This document shows, one piece after another, positions 9,382 to 20,500 of a stretch of DNA of 64,000 nucleotides (position 1 is its first letter; every line of letters begins with the position of its first letter). The stretch is taken from assembly GCF_963576675.1 (NCBI RefSeq), contig NC_088912.1, positions 57,374,395-57,438,394 on the forward strand. Reading direction: 5' to 3'. Position numbers and translations under genes: made by a program. The stretch comes from Euphorbia lathyris. Its lineage: Eukaryota > Streptophyta > Magnoliopsida > Malpighiales > Euphorbiaceae. Under the pieces are notes generated by a model. It saw only the letters and a list, made by a program, of their open reading frames with translations, was not told the DNA's origin and searched no databases.

Positions 9382-10250
9382 GTGACTCAAGCGTTTTCAC
9401 TAGGATTCTCTTGAGATTCTTATTTGCCACTTCTACTGCCCTGTTGTCTTGAGGGTGATAAGGAGAAGACTTTCGGTGCTCAATACCATATTCTTGAAAG
9501 AGATTCTTCACCTCTCCCTGAAATTGGACCCCATTTATCCGTTATCATGTGATGAGGCACTCTGAATCTAGTGATTAGGTGTTTCTCAATAAACTTTCTC
9601 ATCTGCTCTGACCCCAGCTTGCTAAACGACTCAGCCTCAACCCATTTAGTGAAGTAAACGATAGCTACCACGATGAACTTATGTCCGTTAGATGCATTAG
9701 GTCTCACTTCCCCGATGATGTCGATGCCCCAAGTTGCAAACATCTATATAGGTGCTAACACATGTAGTTTTATAGCCGGCAGATGGTTATATTCTCCATG
9801 AGTTTGACAATCATGACACTTCTTCGCGTATTCATGGCAATCCCTTTCCATGGTGAGGCAATAGAAGCCTTGCCTCAAGATTTTCTTTGCCAACACTCAC
9901 TGCTCCTCCCATATGAGCTCCACAGATCCCTGAATGCACTGATTCCATCGCTTCTTGAGCTTATCTCTCATTTAAGCATCTCAACCGTGCCCCGTCGGCA
10001 TGTCTTTTGTAAAGCAAGTCGTTATGGATAACGAACTACTGAGCCAACCTTCTGATTACTGCTTGATATCGGCTCTGATTTTGTCGGGTAGATACCATCT
10101 TTCATGAAGTTCACTGTATCAAAGTACCAAGGCTTTTCATCCACACCCAAGAGCATTACATCCTCGTAGCATGGCTTGTGGGACCTTTGGAGCACCAGGG
10201 GTTGTCCCAAACTGAAACTAGCATAGCCAAGGCATCAGCCACTTGATTTT
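9382..10250 (-). pseudogene. Ogre-like integrase fragment (duplicate of 26263-27130)
   Basis: Read on the minus strand, this encodes the middle of a Ty3/gypsy integrase: WGIDIIGEVRPNASNGHKF, FTKWVEAESFSKLGSEQMRK and the HHMITD box that carries the second catalytic Asp. The usual D-x-G-x-x-F is degenerate (DKWGPISG), and a frameshift follows. It ends in an EVANKNLKRIL-like stretch, directly joined to the LTR of C at 9381. Several stops and frameshifts make it non-functional. It repeats 26263-27130 with the same junction. To the right it stops at 10250, where element C sequence begins. Confidence 0.75.
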
Positions 10251-10254
10251 GTGC

Positions 10255-10799
10255 TAGGCAGAAACTCGGATACGCGGGGCGTGCCTAGAGGGGCGCTCCG
10301 CGTGATCCAAGTTTCACGCCATTTTTTATCCCAAAGGGTGGTTCACGCGGGGCTTACCTTGAGGGGTGCTCCGCGTGGACCTTATTTCGCTCCAAAACGT
10401 TTTAAAAATAAAATGAACACATATACGAACATAAACGTATTTAGGTGAAAAGGGAGTTAGATTAATAATAACAAAAACATGAGAACATAAAGACATAAAA
10501 CAAAAGAACATAAAAAACCGAAAATAGAAAAACATAAATGGGAACCTTAAAAACGAAATTATATTGATAAAACAACAAAGATACATGAAAAAGATAAAAA
10601 CATAAAACACAAAAAAGAAAAAGAGAAAAACATAAGAATAGAAAACGGAGAGACTACGGTTGAGGCGGAGGCGGGTTCCCATGAATGTTAAAATGGGAGA
10701 AGAAGGTGTTGATGAAGGCCTCGAAGCTAGCCCGATCCACTTGCTGTTGGGCTTCGAACATGTCAAAGCGGGAGGCGATATGGCCTTGAGTGTGTCGAA
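10255..10799 (-). other. 3' noncoding region of element C
   Basis: Follows ORF1 on the minus strand. It is mostly A/T (A-rich on the plus strand from about 10400 to 10640) with no supported gene. Two GC-rich box pairs with 21-bp spacing are at 10272/10293 and 10345/10366. No polypurine tract or 3' LTR start is visible before the foreign integrase fragment begins at 10250. Confidence 0.5.
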
Positions 10800-11879
10800 C
10801 TAGGTGTTAATGTTTGCCCGGTCTTGGCGTTGGTTTCCTTCCAAAATGTCCAACCGGGCATGAACCGATTGGAAGTCGGGGTTGGTGGAGAAAGAGGGGC
10901 CGACTAATATATCGCCCAAGTCATCAAGGTCAAAATCCGAATCCCATTCCCCCACTTCTTGTTGTTGAATCGCACCCGAACTCTCACTCGGACCGAAGGC
11001 ATGACGGTGGAGGGTTTTGAAAGCATTTTTGTCCAAGGGGCGAGGATCAAAATGGGGTAGAATGTCAAGGGCCTCTTGACCGAGAGCGGAAGAGGCATAG
11101 ATAGTGACCAAATGCCCCAAACCTATCCCGGCACGCCGCCTCATGTTCATTTGTTGGAGCATTGTCTCCACAAGGAGGGAGAGGTCAAAAGTGAGCCCAT
11201 TCTCACAGCAGTAGAGGGCAAGGAGCTCGAGTTTATTAACCTTGTTGGCTTCGGCCTTCCCCGAAAAGTAATAGTTCATGAAGCGGTGGAGGAGTTGGAG
11301 GATGGGGTTGTGGATGCTACCCGGGTGGAGGTTGGATATGTGGAAGGTGTCCAACCCCGTGATGGACTTCCAAAAGTCACGGGGAGTGACTTCGGGAGGC
11401 CACCGGGTGAGGCTAACATCTTCCCCTTGCTTGGTGAAATGTGTGCGAATCCAAGCTGTGTTGATGGAGTAGGGTTGGTTTTGGAGGCGGAAGGCAAGGA
11501 CCACGTTACCTTGGGGTCCCGTGGCAGCTAGAGTAGTGAAGAATTCAAGCACCAAGGAGGGGTACACGCGGTGGTGTGCACGGAAATGGTCGTGCCATCC
11601 GAGGGCATGTAGACGATCCTCAAAAGCACGACCAACGTTGTGGTGGTTGAGGGCGTCGAGGTTGATGTAGGGGAGTGCCATGATGCGGGAACAAGATATA
11701 TTTTGGTAGGTCGTCCCCTTGGCCTCGGTGTAAATGTGAAACGAGGCTCGAAATTGAGTGGTGAGGGGTGGTATTTCATCGTCTTCGGGTGGTGGTGATG
11801 GTGTTCGGTTGAAACGGAAAGAGCGGGCACGAGACGACCGCGGAGTGCGGATGCCGACTGCTCTCTTTCGGCGAGTCAT
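10800..11879 (-). CDS. Athila ORF1 protein (element C), open
   Basis: An uninterrupted frame of 359 codons. I start it at the ATG giving MTRRKRAVGIRTPRSSRARS because this fits element F (ATG then GRKK) and lies downstream of a TATA box; the frame is open for 57 codons more upstream. The N-terminus is basic and Ser/Pro-rich. The central part (about residues 60-290) carries features of the plant Athila ORF-1 family, shared with element F: a PGSIHNPILQLLHRFMNYYF stretch, KxESNKVxKxE-like residues and GIGLGHLVT. The C-terminus is acidic (DSDFDLDDLGD) and ends in a coiled-coil-like LDILEGN segment. The role of this family is not known to me. It stands directly after gag with no pol between. It is intact while gag is broken. 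Confidence 0.75.
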   Translation of the reverse strand: MTRRKRAVGIRTPRSSRARSFRFNRTPSPPPEDDEIPPLTTQFRASFHIYTEAKGTTYQNISCSRIMALPYINLDALNHHNVGRAFEDRLHALGWHDHFRAHHRVYPSLVLEFFTTLAATGPQGNVVLAFRLQNQPYSINTAWIRTHFTKQGEDVSLTRWPPEVTPRDFWKSITGLDTFHISNLHPGSIHNPILQLLHRFMNYYFSGKAEANKVNKLELLALYCCENGLTFDLSLLVETMLQQMNMRRRAGIGLGHLVTIYASSALGQEALDILPHFDPRPLDKNAFKTLHRHAFGPSESSGAIQQQEVGEWDSDFDLDDLGDILVGPSFSTNPDFQSVHARLDILEGNQRQDRANINT

Positions 11880-11960
11880 GGTGGGGAGTTGAGTGATTTG
11901 TTGAGAGAGTGAGGAGAGATGGAGTGGATGTGAGGGAGAAAATGGGTGAAAATAGTGAGG

Positions 11961-11970
11961 TTTATATAGG
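11961..11970 (-). promoter_or_regulatory. TATA box in front of ORF1
   Basis: On the minus strand the sequence reads CCTATATAAACC, about 82-90 bp upstream of the ORF1 ATG. The distance and the pyrimidine-rich leader between them fit a plant core promoter. This suggests ORF1 may have had its own transcript; it is not proven. Confidence 0.4.
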
Positions 11971-13021
11971 AGAGGGTGGGAATCCAAGCTTAGCTCGGAT
12001 TCCCAGAGGGGTACACGGGGCGTGATGGGGCCACGCCACGCGTATCCCACCCTCTAGTCGTATTTTGGTCCAATAAGACCAAGGCACGCGGGGCATGCGT
12101 GGAAGCATGCCACGCGTACGTTGGTCTCTGACCAAAAATAAATGAAGGGATGGAGGGCACACGGGGCTTGCCAGGGGGCACGCCCCGCGTGTCTGAGGTG
12201 ATAGACGGAATTTGAACAATTTTTTTATGTTTTAGTTGTATTTAATGTTTTTTTGGGGGTTTTAATGGTATTTAATTTTTTTGGGGGGTTTTAAATAGTA
12301 ATTAATTTGTAGTATTAATTAGAGGGTTAATGGGATATTAATTAGGGGGGAAAGTTAATTTATTTTGAATTTGAAAAGGAGAGGTTATGATTGGAGGAGA
12401 GAGGAGGTGGAGTGGAGAAGTGGAGAAATTAATGGGGAAGAGGGAGGAGTGATGTGAGTGGTGGAAGAAGGAGGTGGAGTGTGAGGGTGGTGAAAGGAGG
12501 AAAAAGCTGCCATAGGGAGTTGAAATTCGCAACTCCCCTAGGGCACGCGGGGCGTAGTATAGGGGACGCCCCGCGTGGCCTGTTTGGTGGCAATTATTCG
12601 AATTAACCTATAGGTCTGAGAATACGCGGGGGCGTAGTATGGGGGTACGCCCCACGTATGGTGCTTTTTAGCACCTTATTAGTGAACAAAGTTCGTTCAC
12701 CCGGGGATTACTCATTTACACGCCCCGCGTGAGCGTTTGGATCAAAGAGGGATTTGTTTTTTTCTTTTTCGGGTTTTATAATTTTTATGGTTTGAGGTTT
12801 AAAATTTATGAAATGAAGTCGAAAGAGAGAAATGAATTTAAATTGCTAAAAATCGAAAGAAAACGAAAACATGCAAAAACTTGAAAGAAAACGAAAACAC
12901 GCAAGAACACGAATGAAAATAATTTGAAAAACGTATATGATACATATAGACGAGGGTTTGGAAAATGCAAACCGGTGCTACGTTTATAGTCGGAGTAGCT
13001 CGACTTTCTTGGTGGGTGTGT
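11971..13021 (-). other. Spacer between gag and ORF1 in element C
   Basis: About 1.1 kb without a gene. It holds five GC-rich box pairs at 12013/12033, 12086/12107, 12159/12180, 12545/12566 and 12624/12647 (spacings 20, 21, 21, 21 and 23 bp) and a single box at about 12720. Just after gag (12960-13005) a diverged copy of the Athila post-pol spacer is seen (GTCGAGCT, CGACTATAAACGTA on the minus strand). No protease, reverse transcriptase or integrase is present. Confidence 0.6.
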
Positions 13022-14521
13022 CTATTGCAGGATGTCCGAACTAGAACCCGATGGATCCGAACCCTTACCGTTAAGAATGGTTATTGCTTGTCCGGATTCT
13101 CTATTCTTAGCTCGCGGGTTTTGCTCGGTGTTTGTCGAGAGAGTTCCTAGCTGCCTCTCTTGTTGGTGGCGATTTAGATGAGCCACTTGGTGACTCAAAT
13201 CCCTGCAAAACACCTCATTGTCGGCAAGACGAGTTAGAATATCCTTTAACAAGGAAGTTACCGGTTGGCCTTGCACGTTGTTGGGAGGTTGGGCATTTCG
13301 GCCGCCGGAGGCGTTTTGTGGTTGCCCTAGCCCATGCTCCCTATATTCATGAGGAAAATCGGGTGGGGGCCTCAATACGTTATTGTTATTGCCGTACGAC
13401 AAGTTAGGATGTTGGTATTGAGGTCTCCACCCATTATCATTATTACTGTGGTGGTGTGAATAGGAGTTTGAGTTAGAATTATACCTTTGGTTACCTCCTA
13501 CGTAACTTACATTTTCGGTGTTATCGGCAAAAGGGCTACCGACATGGCAATTATGTCCGTTGTGATCTCCACCACAATGATTGCACATCAGGACCTGTGC
13601 ATCTTTGTTGAGGCTCAATTGTGCTATTAAAGCGTCTAGTTTCTTGTTCATCTCAACCATGGAACTTTTTGGAGCCTCTTTTTCCATGGCGAACGCTTGA
13701 TGTCGCGGAGGTCTGGCAAGCCGATCTTCTTGCCACTGGATGCTTTTTCTTGCGAGCTCGTTGATGAGCTCATATGCTTCGCTTTTCGATTTCCTAAACA
13801 GGTCCCTACCTACTGCGGAATCCACGGTAGCATGATTAGTAGGCATTAAACCATGATAGAAAGTACTTACAAGATCGTGCTTGGGGATGTCGTGGTGCGG
13901 GCAACTTCAAAGCAATTTTCGAAACCTCGCCCAAGCCGCATGAAGGGCTTCGTACTCGAGTTGACGAAAGGAAGTGATATCATTGCGCAACTTCACCGTT
14001 TTGGAAGGTGGAAAATAATAAGAGAGGAACTCCTTCTCGAGCTTGTCCCACGACGTGATAGTTTCCGCTTCCAAATAGTGCAACCATTCCAACGCTTGGC
14101 CTGTCAAAGAAAAAGGGAAAAGTTTTAGACGTATGACCTCAACTGGGACACCATTTTGCCGAGAAGTATCGGCACACATAAGAAAATTATCAAGGTGTTC
14201 GTTAGGGTTCTCATGAAGTTATCCTCCGAATTGACCGAGTTGTTGGGTCAATTGGATCATGCTAGTCTTTATTTCATATGTGTTGGCCGGAATGGTGGGG
14301 GTGGCGATTCCATTGCGATTTTGTGGTTCATGCGGAGCTAGGATCTCCATCATTGTTCGTGTATCATTGCCTCCTCCGTTCTGGACGTTGTTCACCGATG
14401 GGTTGGCGGGGTTGGCTTTATTGTTGACGTTGGCCATCATCTCTCTCCGAATCCTACAAAGAGTACGTTCAATTTCGAGATCAATAGGAATGAGAGTATC
14501 ACTCCGAGATCGGGTGAGCAT
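13022..14521 (-). pseudogene. Athila-like gag (element C), two in-frame stops
   Basis: One minus-strand frame of 500 codons, starting MLTRSRSDTLIPIDLEIERT, covers the whole gene with only two stops: TAA at 14219-14221 and TGA at 13907-13909. The capsid-type gag core is visible as FPFSLTGQALEWLHYLEAET, then TSWDKLEKEFLSYYFPPSKT. It is followed by a CCHC-like zinc knuckle (CNHCGGDHNGHNC; CX2CX3HX4C), an Asn/Gln-rich segment and a coiled-coil-like tail. Gag forms the particle and binds RNA. TGA could derive from CGA and TAA from CAA by single C-to-T changes. The gene starts about 145 bp from the primer-binding site and ends directly at the post-pol spacer. Confidence 0.8.
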
Positions 14522-14665
14522 AAACTATTAAAGAAAATAAAGAAAGGTATAAACAAAAAGAATTGTTGTTAGTGTATGAACAAAGTATGAACAATTTATA
14601 CAAAAAGAATGCCTAGACTAACAATAAAATGTTTTGGTCTAATATTGCGAGCAAATATAAATTCT

Positions 14666-14679
14666 CGGCAACGGCGCCA
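14666..14679 (-). other. Primer-binding site, tRNA-Asp (element C)
   Basis: The minus strand reads TGGCGCCGTTGCCG, complementary to the 3' end of plant tRNA-Asp. It lies six bases from the presumed LTR end (ACGCATCA, 14686-14693). Its position fixes the orientation of element C as minus. Confidence 0.85.
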
Positions 14680-14685
14680 AAAACT

Positions 14686-14886
14686 TGATGCGTGTCCGAT
14701 AGAGGTGTAGTTTAGAGTGTGGATGATATATAGTAAATGTGTGTAAGGTGTTACGTGTGCAATTGAACTCTACTAGACGCGACTACTTAGGGGCAAGTGT
14801 ACCCCGTCGTATCAAGTAATAATCCGGTTAAGACCGGGTATCGAATCCACGGGATTTACAATAACAAGTATTAAACTACTCAGTTC
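14686..14886 (-). repeat. 5' LTR of element C, downstream (R-U5) part
   Basis: On the minus strand this ends ATCGGACACGCATCA just before the primer-binding site. It resembles the end of the element F LTR (GAGTAGTTTA.TACTTGT, GTGGATTC.ATAC, final GCATCA). It is separated from the rest of its LTR (24799-26262) by the insertion of element B. Confidence 0.75.
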
Positions 14887-15366
14887 TGATAACATTAAGA
14901 TATTATCATGAGGACCAAAAGAGTTAATTACCTTAAGGTATGCCACGTAGCAAAGGAAGCCGTCTGGCGGATCATCCTAGATCAGCTCTAAGAAATCCGC
15001 TGGCGGATCTCTTAGGCTAATCTCTCCATTTACCTAGATAACGGCTGGCCGCCGTCTCGGCCATAAATGATTATTAAATGAACCATTAATAGTCTCAAAC
15101 CGCCAAATTAAGAGTAACTTGTAACCGCCATTAAATGAGCATTAATGGAGGCTTTCTAGTTACCTAGGGGTTACGAATTCCTCAACTATATATAGCCTAC
15201 CTTTCTAGGCTATCAATGTACACTTACTTTTACATTCTCTAAGCTTTGTCAATACGATTTACTCTTCATATATTCTACTGACTTTGGCATCGGAGTGTCC
15301 CCGGCCGATCCCAGCGGCGCCTCACAGGGACGGGATCCGATCGAGAAGTTTTCTCCAGTGTTATCA
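14887..15366 (+). repeat. 5' LTR of element B
   Basis: 480 bp, bounded by TGATAACA and TGTTATCA. The TATA box is TATATATAG at about 15187-15195. It includes the paired words CTGGCGGATCATCCTAGATC and GCTGGCGGATCTCTTAGG, and CCATTAAATGAGCATTAATGG, which is a short palindrome-like stretch. Confidence 0.95.
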
Positions 15367-15368
15367 AT

Positions 15369-15386
15369 TGGTGCGGTGAGCGTGGA
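15369..15386 (+). other. Primer-binding site, tRNA-Phe (element B)
   Basis: TGGTGCGGTGAGCGTGGA is an 18-base match, from memory, to the complement of the plant tRNA-Phe(GAA) 3' end. It begins two bases after the LTR. Confidence 0.85.
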
Positions 15387-15429
15387 GTCCTTGACCAAAT
15401 AAAGGATTTTTCGTTCACGTTGAAACATC

Positions 15430-17527
15430 ATGAATGATGAAATACAAAATCCCTGCTCAGGGATCAAATCGCCAATAATTACACCATCTAGCGTTGGATG
15501 CATAAGCACAATCGCCCCTATGATGAATATTGATGGAAATATGCCCACGGCATCCTTCCTTGATATGTGTGCTCAGGATATCGAGGCGCGATATGGGCTT
15601 GAAATTGGAAACCGCCTTCGGGCATTCATGACTATTCCTCCTCATAGGAGTACGGTACCTACATTAGTTGTCTCATCTCTACCTCCGTTAAACTTCGGTC
15701 TGGGACCTGGGGCTCGTAACTCTTCATTCCTTCAAGCTCACAACGTTGACTCTACGGTAACTACCACGGCGTCGGGTGGAGCGCGATCGGTTATCAGGGA
15801 GCTGTTTCCTGGTGAAGGAAGCCAGGGGGAACAATACGGTCCCTCCTAGCGGATCAAAAGTTCCAAGGTTTAATCGTGATGGGCCGAATGTACCCAGGCG
15901 CCCGCGGACGAATTCGTCCCATGGGGGATTTAAAGAGCCCATTCGTAAAAAGCATAAAAAGAACAAAGATAAGCAGGCAAGATCTCCTTCTCCAAGGCGA
16001 ACAAAATCTCCACGCCGTGGCAGATCGGCTCCATCTACTGGTCGTAAAATGAGCAAAAGACCGGAAAAAACGTCTCATATAGGTGGACCACCACCCCATC
16101 CGTCTTCAGGAACTGTTGGACACACTCTGCCAGAAGGCCAACAAGGAGGAAATGGTCTAATTCCTCCAAATAGAGGAAGTGGAGGGGGAGGCGACGGAGG
16201 AAGAAGTGGAGGCGGACGAGGCAGACATTCGCCATCGGATTCATCGTCAGAATCAAGTTCTTCTTCCTCTCCAAGCAGATCGTCACGAAGAGATCATCCC
16301 AGGGCGGATCCGGAGAATTTTGATGATAGAGTAAGGGCCCTAGTGCTCCAAATGAATGAGGAAAATGCTAGGCATAATCCATTCGCCAATAGAGATTCGC
16401 CTTTTGCGGCCTGGATCGAAGCAGAGGAAACTGAAAGGGCGTATAAAATCCCTAATCTTGCAATTTATACAGGCAAGGACAATCCGGAGGCTCATGTTCG
16501 AAAATATAGAATCTTGGCTAGACTCAATCGAGCCACCGAACCTGTACTTTGCAAGATGTTTGTCACCACTTTGGGAGGTCCAGCCTATTTATGGTTCCAA
16601 TCTCTACCTCCAGGCTCCATAAATAGCTTCGATCAATTAAGCAGGGAATTTTGTGCAAAATTTGCTGGCTACATCCCTGCAGTGGTGAAATCTGGGAAAC
16701 TTTTTGAGTTAAAACAGAAGGCGAATGAACCACTTCGAGATTATGTGGACACTTTCAACCAGTTGTGTATACAAATCGTTGATGTAGATATCTCCGTAGC
16801 TGTGGAGTGCTTTATAAGAAACACTACTTGTAAAAGTTTGCAAGAAGACCTCATTCGTAAAAAGCCCACCAGCATGGCAGAGTTGATGGAGCGCTGTAAA
16901 GACTTTATAGAGGTTGATGATATCCGCCGAGGTACACCATCATCGCCAAAGAAGGATAGAGGCGAGTCCCTCCCTCGGGACCGGGACAGAGACAAACGTC
17001 AAGATTCTTCTTCTAGAAACAAACGAAGGGATTCTAGGAACAAATCAACGTTTGTCACCTCCTTCACACCTCTCAATACTTCTAAAAGTGAAGTTCTTAT
17101 GTGGATCGAGAACAGCCAGCACAAGCGGAGCATTTCATACCCCGAGCCAAAAGGGGGGGAGTACACCAACAAAGGAAAGAATCCTAAAAATTATTGCAAG
17201 TATCACAGGAAGAATGGTCATGATACGGATGCTTGCTGGGAGTTGGCTCGAGAAATTGAGCGACTCATTGAGAGAGGAAAATTGGATCAGTTCATCCAAA
17301 CGGAAGGAAAGGAAGATGACAAATCCAAAGAGGACCAAAAGAAGAAAGGAAAGGGTACCATCAACGTCATAGCAAGTGGGCCTGGCTATCAGCCAACATT
17401 GAAAAAGGCAAAGACGACCACCCTTGACAGGACATCGCTGAATCGCCCTTTCTCAGACGCAGGTCCTGAAATTCCACCCCATGCGGACGCATTGGTCGTC
17501 ACTATGATGGTGGAGGGTGGGAGATGA
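15430..17527 (+). pseudogene. Gag of element B (frameshift near the N-terminus)
   Basis: The first 139 codons from the ATG at 15430 are in one frame, then the gene continues in the frame that is open from 15776 to 17527; a one-base indel near 15780-15850 explains this. Order: an N-terminal region; a basic RS/SP-rich stretch (SPSPRRTKSPRRGRS); a Gly/Ser-rich linker; the retrotransposon gag core (YTGKDNPEAHVRKY, LGGPAYLWFQSLP, FCAKFAGYIP); and a zinc-knuckle-like YCKYHRKNGHDTDACW, then ELAREIERLIERGK. Gag forms the particle. The TGA stop overlaps the ATG of pol (ATGA at 17524-17527), so pol is read from the -1 frame, probably by re-initiation or frameshifting. Confidence 0.85.
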
Positions 17528-20500
17528 AGAGGGTAATGATTGATACAGGAAGTTCATGTAATGTCATTACCCGAGGAGCATTCGCCAAACTCAAGATTGA
17601 TCCTGTCCAGGTAGAACCAACTGTGGTGGACATTTTGGGAGTGACAGGTCATACCATCCGGACGAAAGGCCAAGTTACCCTGAATTGCGAGCTTACTGAT
17701 GATGATCAAGTTTGGCAAGGAGATTTGGAGTTTTCGGTCTTGGATGGACAATTAGCCTACAATATTATCCTCGGGCGACCTTTCATCTCCGAAGCTGCAG
17801 CTCTTATCTCTATTCGCCATTTAACGCTTTACATCCCCACGGTCAAGGGGGGCGTGATGGTTAGAGGTTGTCAAAAAGTAGCCCAAGAGACATATTCGGC
17901 TTCCTTAACGATTCGCCCTCAATCTAAGGAGGAAGATGAAAAAGAACGTGTCACAATGGCCTTAGGCGAAACCGAAATGTACCTGATGGCAGAAGAAAAG
18001 CAGGTACGGATAGCTAAAGGACTATAGGGCAATATCAGAGATTCAATCTCCAAGGTACTCTGTGAGGCCGAAGATGTCTTCGCATGGAAGGATGAAATTC
18101 TGCCTGGAATCAGTCCGGACATAATCACCCACAAACTCAACATTGATAAAGATGCAGTTCCTGTGGCCCAGAAGCGGAGGAATCATGGTCCAGAAAGACA
18201 AAAAGTGATAGAGGAGGAAATTGCCAAGCTCCAGAAGGCGGATGCCATTGAGGAAGTACTTTACACTCAGTGGTTGGAGAACGTCGTGCTAGTCAAGAAA
18301 GCTGGCGGATCCTACCGCATGTGCATTGACTTCATAGATCTTAATAAAGCTTGCCCCAAGGATAACTATCCTTTGCCATGCATAGACATGCTTGTAGATG
18401 GAACTGCCGGTCATGCAATGTATTCCTTTACTGACGTGAAATCAAGTTATCATCAAATCCCTATGGAGCCCTCAGATAGAATCAAGACCTCGTTCGTGAC
18501 ACATCAAGCTACTTATTGTTTTAAAGTTATGCCCTTCGGGCTCAAGAACGCAGGTGCTACCTATCAGAGGATGATGAACAAGATATTCTCGAACAGTAAG
18601 AATGATAATTATTCTGTCTATGTAGATGATATGATCATTAAAAGCTCAACTGCGGAAAAGCATGCAGAAGATGTAAAGGAGGTACTGGAAATACTTCGCC
18701 ATCACAACATCAAGCTAAATCCAGAGAAATGTACTTTCGGGGCAACATATGGCAAATTTCTAGGATTCATGATTAGTGAAAGAGGAATTAGCCCAAATCC
18801 TGACAAAGTCAAAGCAGTCCTAGAAATGCAACCTCCTCGGAATATCAGAGAAGTACAACATCTCAATGGGCGTATCATAGCCTTGGGCAGGTTTATCTCT
18901 TGCTCAGCTCGTAGATGTCAGCCTTTTTTCGAAGTTATCAAGGGACAAAAGGCGTTTGAGTGGAATGAAGATTGCCAAAATGCATTCGAAGGAATCAAGC
19001 GGTTCCTTACAGAGCCACCCATGATGAGTCGACCTATGAAGGGGGAGGATCTATACATGTATGTGTCAGTTACGGATAAAGCCGTATGCACGGTCATGGT
19101 GCGAGAAGAAAATGCCCAACAATTCCCCATTTATTACGTGAGCAAAGTTTTGAAAAATGCCGAAACCAGATATTCGAAGTTGGACAAAATGGCACTGGCT
19201 GTCGTGACCACGGCCATCCGCCTTAGGCCATACTTTCAGGCTCATACCGTGATAGTTCGAACCCATATACCGATGAGAAAGGTATTACAGAAGCCGGACA
19301 CTTCGGGAAGGTTGATGGAATGGGCGATTCGCTTGGGTGAATTTGATGTAAGATACGAGAGCAGGTCATCTTTGAAAAGTCAGGTCTTGGCGGACTTCGT
19401 GAATGAATTCACTGACGAGGGGATATCTCATCCCAAGCCTCCGTTAGAAGAATGGTCAATGTATACAGATGGAGCTTCTTCTGCAGATGGGGCTGGTGTG
19501 GGAGTTGTGATCAAAGGTCCCCACTACATAAGGCTGCGATACGCCGCAAAGTTAAATTTCCATGCTACTAATAATGCTGCTGAGTACGAAGCTCTGATAT
19601 TGGGCTTACGTCTACTCTAAGAAATCACCCCGGAGCAGATCATGATCTACAGCGATTCTAAACTAATGGTCAACCAAGTAATCAAGAATTACGAGGTGAA
19701 GGACGAGGTTCTGGCCAAGTATGTAGCAGAAGTCAAAAAGATTCTGGATAACCTTGAAGCTAAAGAAACTAAGTGGGAATTGGTTCACATACCAAGGGAA
19801 TCCAATACAGAGGCTGATCAATTAGCCAAAATGGCTTCTAGTGAAGTAAACTGGGCGGATCCAGATTGTCCCTTCGAAGTAAAAATGGCTCCAGCATTTG
19901 CGGCTGAAGAAGTGTCCGTACTTACAACAATGGAGGATGATTGGAGGACAGTCATTCGCCAATACCTACTGAATGGAACATTACCTGAAGACAAGGAAGA
20001 GGCGAGGAAGATTGTCAGGAGATCGGCTTACTTCTCCTTGATCAATAATGGTCTTTATAGAAGGTCTTTTAGTCATCCTTGGATGAAATGCATTCTACCA
20101 GAAGAAGGGCAACAGATCCTCAAAGAGCTACATGAGGGGTCTTGCGGGTCACATGAGGCATCCGCCGCGATCTTGAAGAAATCAAGGATAGCAGGGTTCT
20201 ACTGGCCCACAGCCGAGTTAGATGCCCAGAGTTTGGTAGAATTTTGTCATAGTTGCCAGATTCACGCAAATGAGTCACACACTACCAAGCACATTCAAAG
20301 GCCAATCATTGAAGGCCGTCCGTTCGCCCTTTGGGGAATAGACATCGTTGGACCATTTCCTCTAACTCGCCGGCAAAAGAAGTACGTAATAGTAGCGGTG
20401 GACCATTTCACCAAATGGGTAGAAGCCGAGGCTGTTTCCTCCATTACAGCAGAGCAGATAGTGGAGTTTGTCAAAGACAACATCGTGGGAAGATACGACA

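Noticed and set aside
10326..10766. Open stretch of 146 codons on the minus strand after ORF1
   Set aside because: Phe/Tyr/Met-rich translation of an A-rich noncoding tract; no domain and no counterpart in element F.
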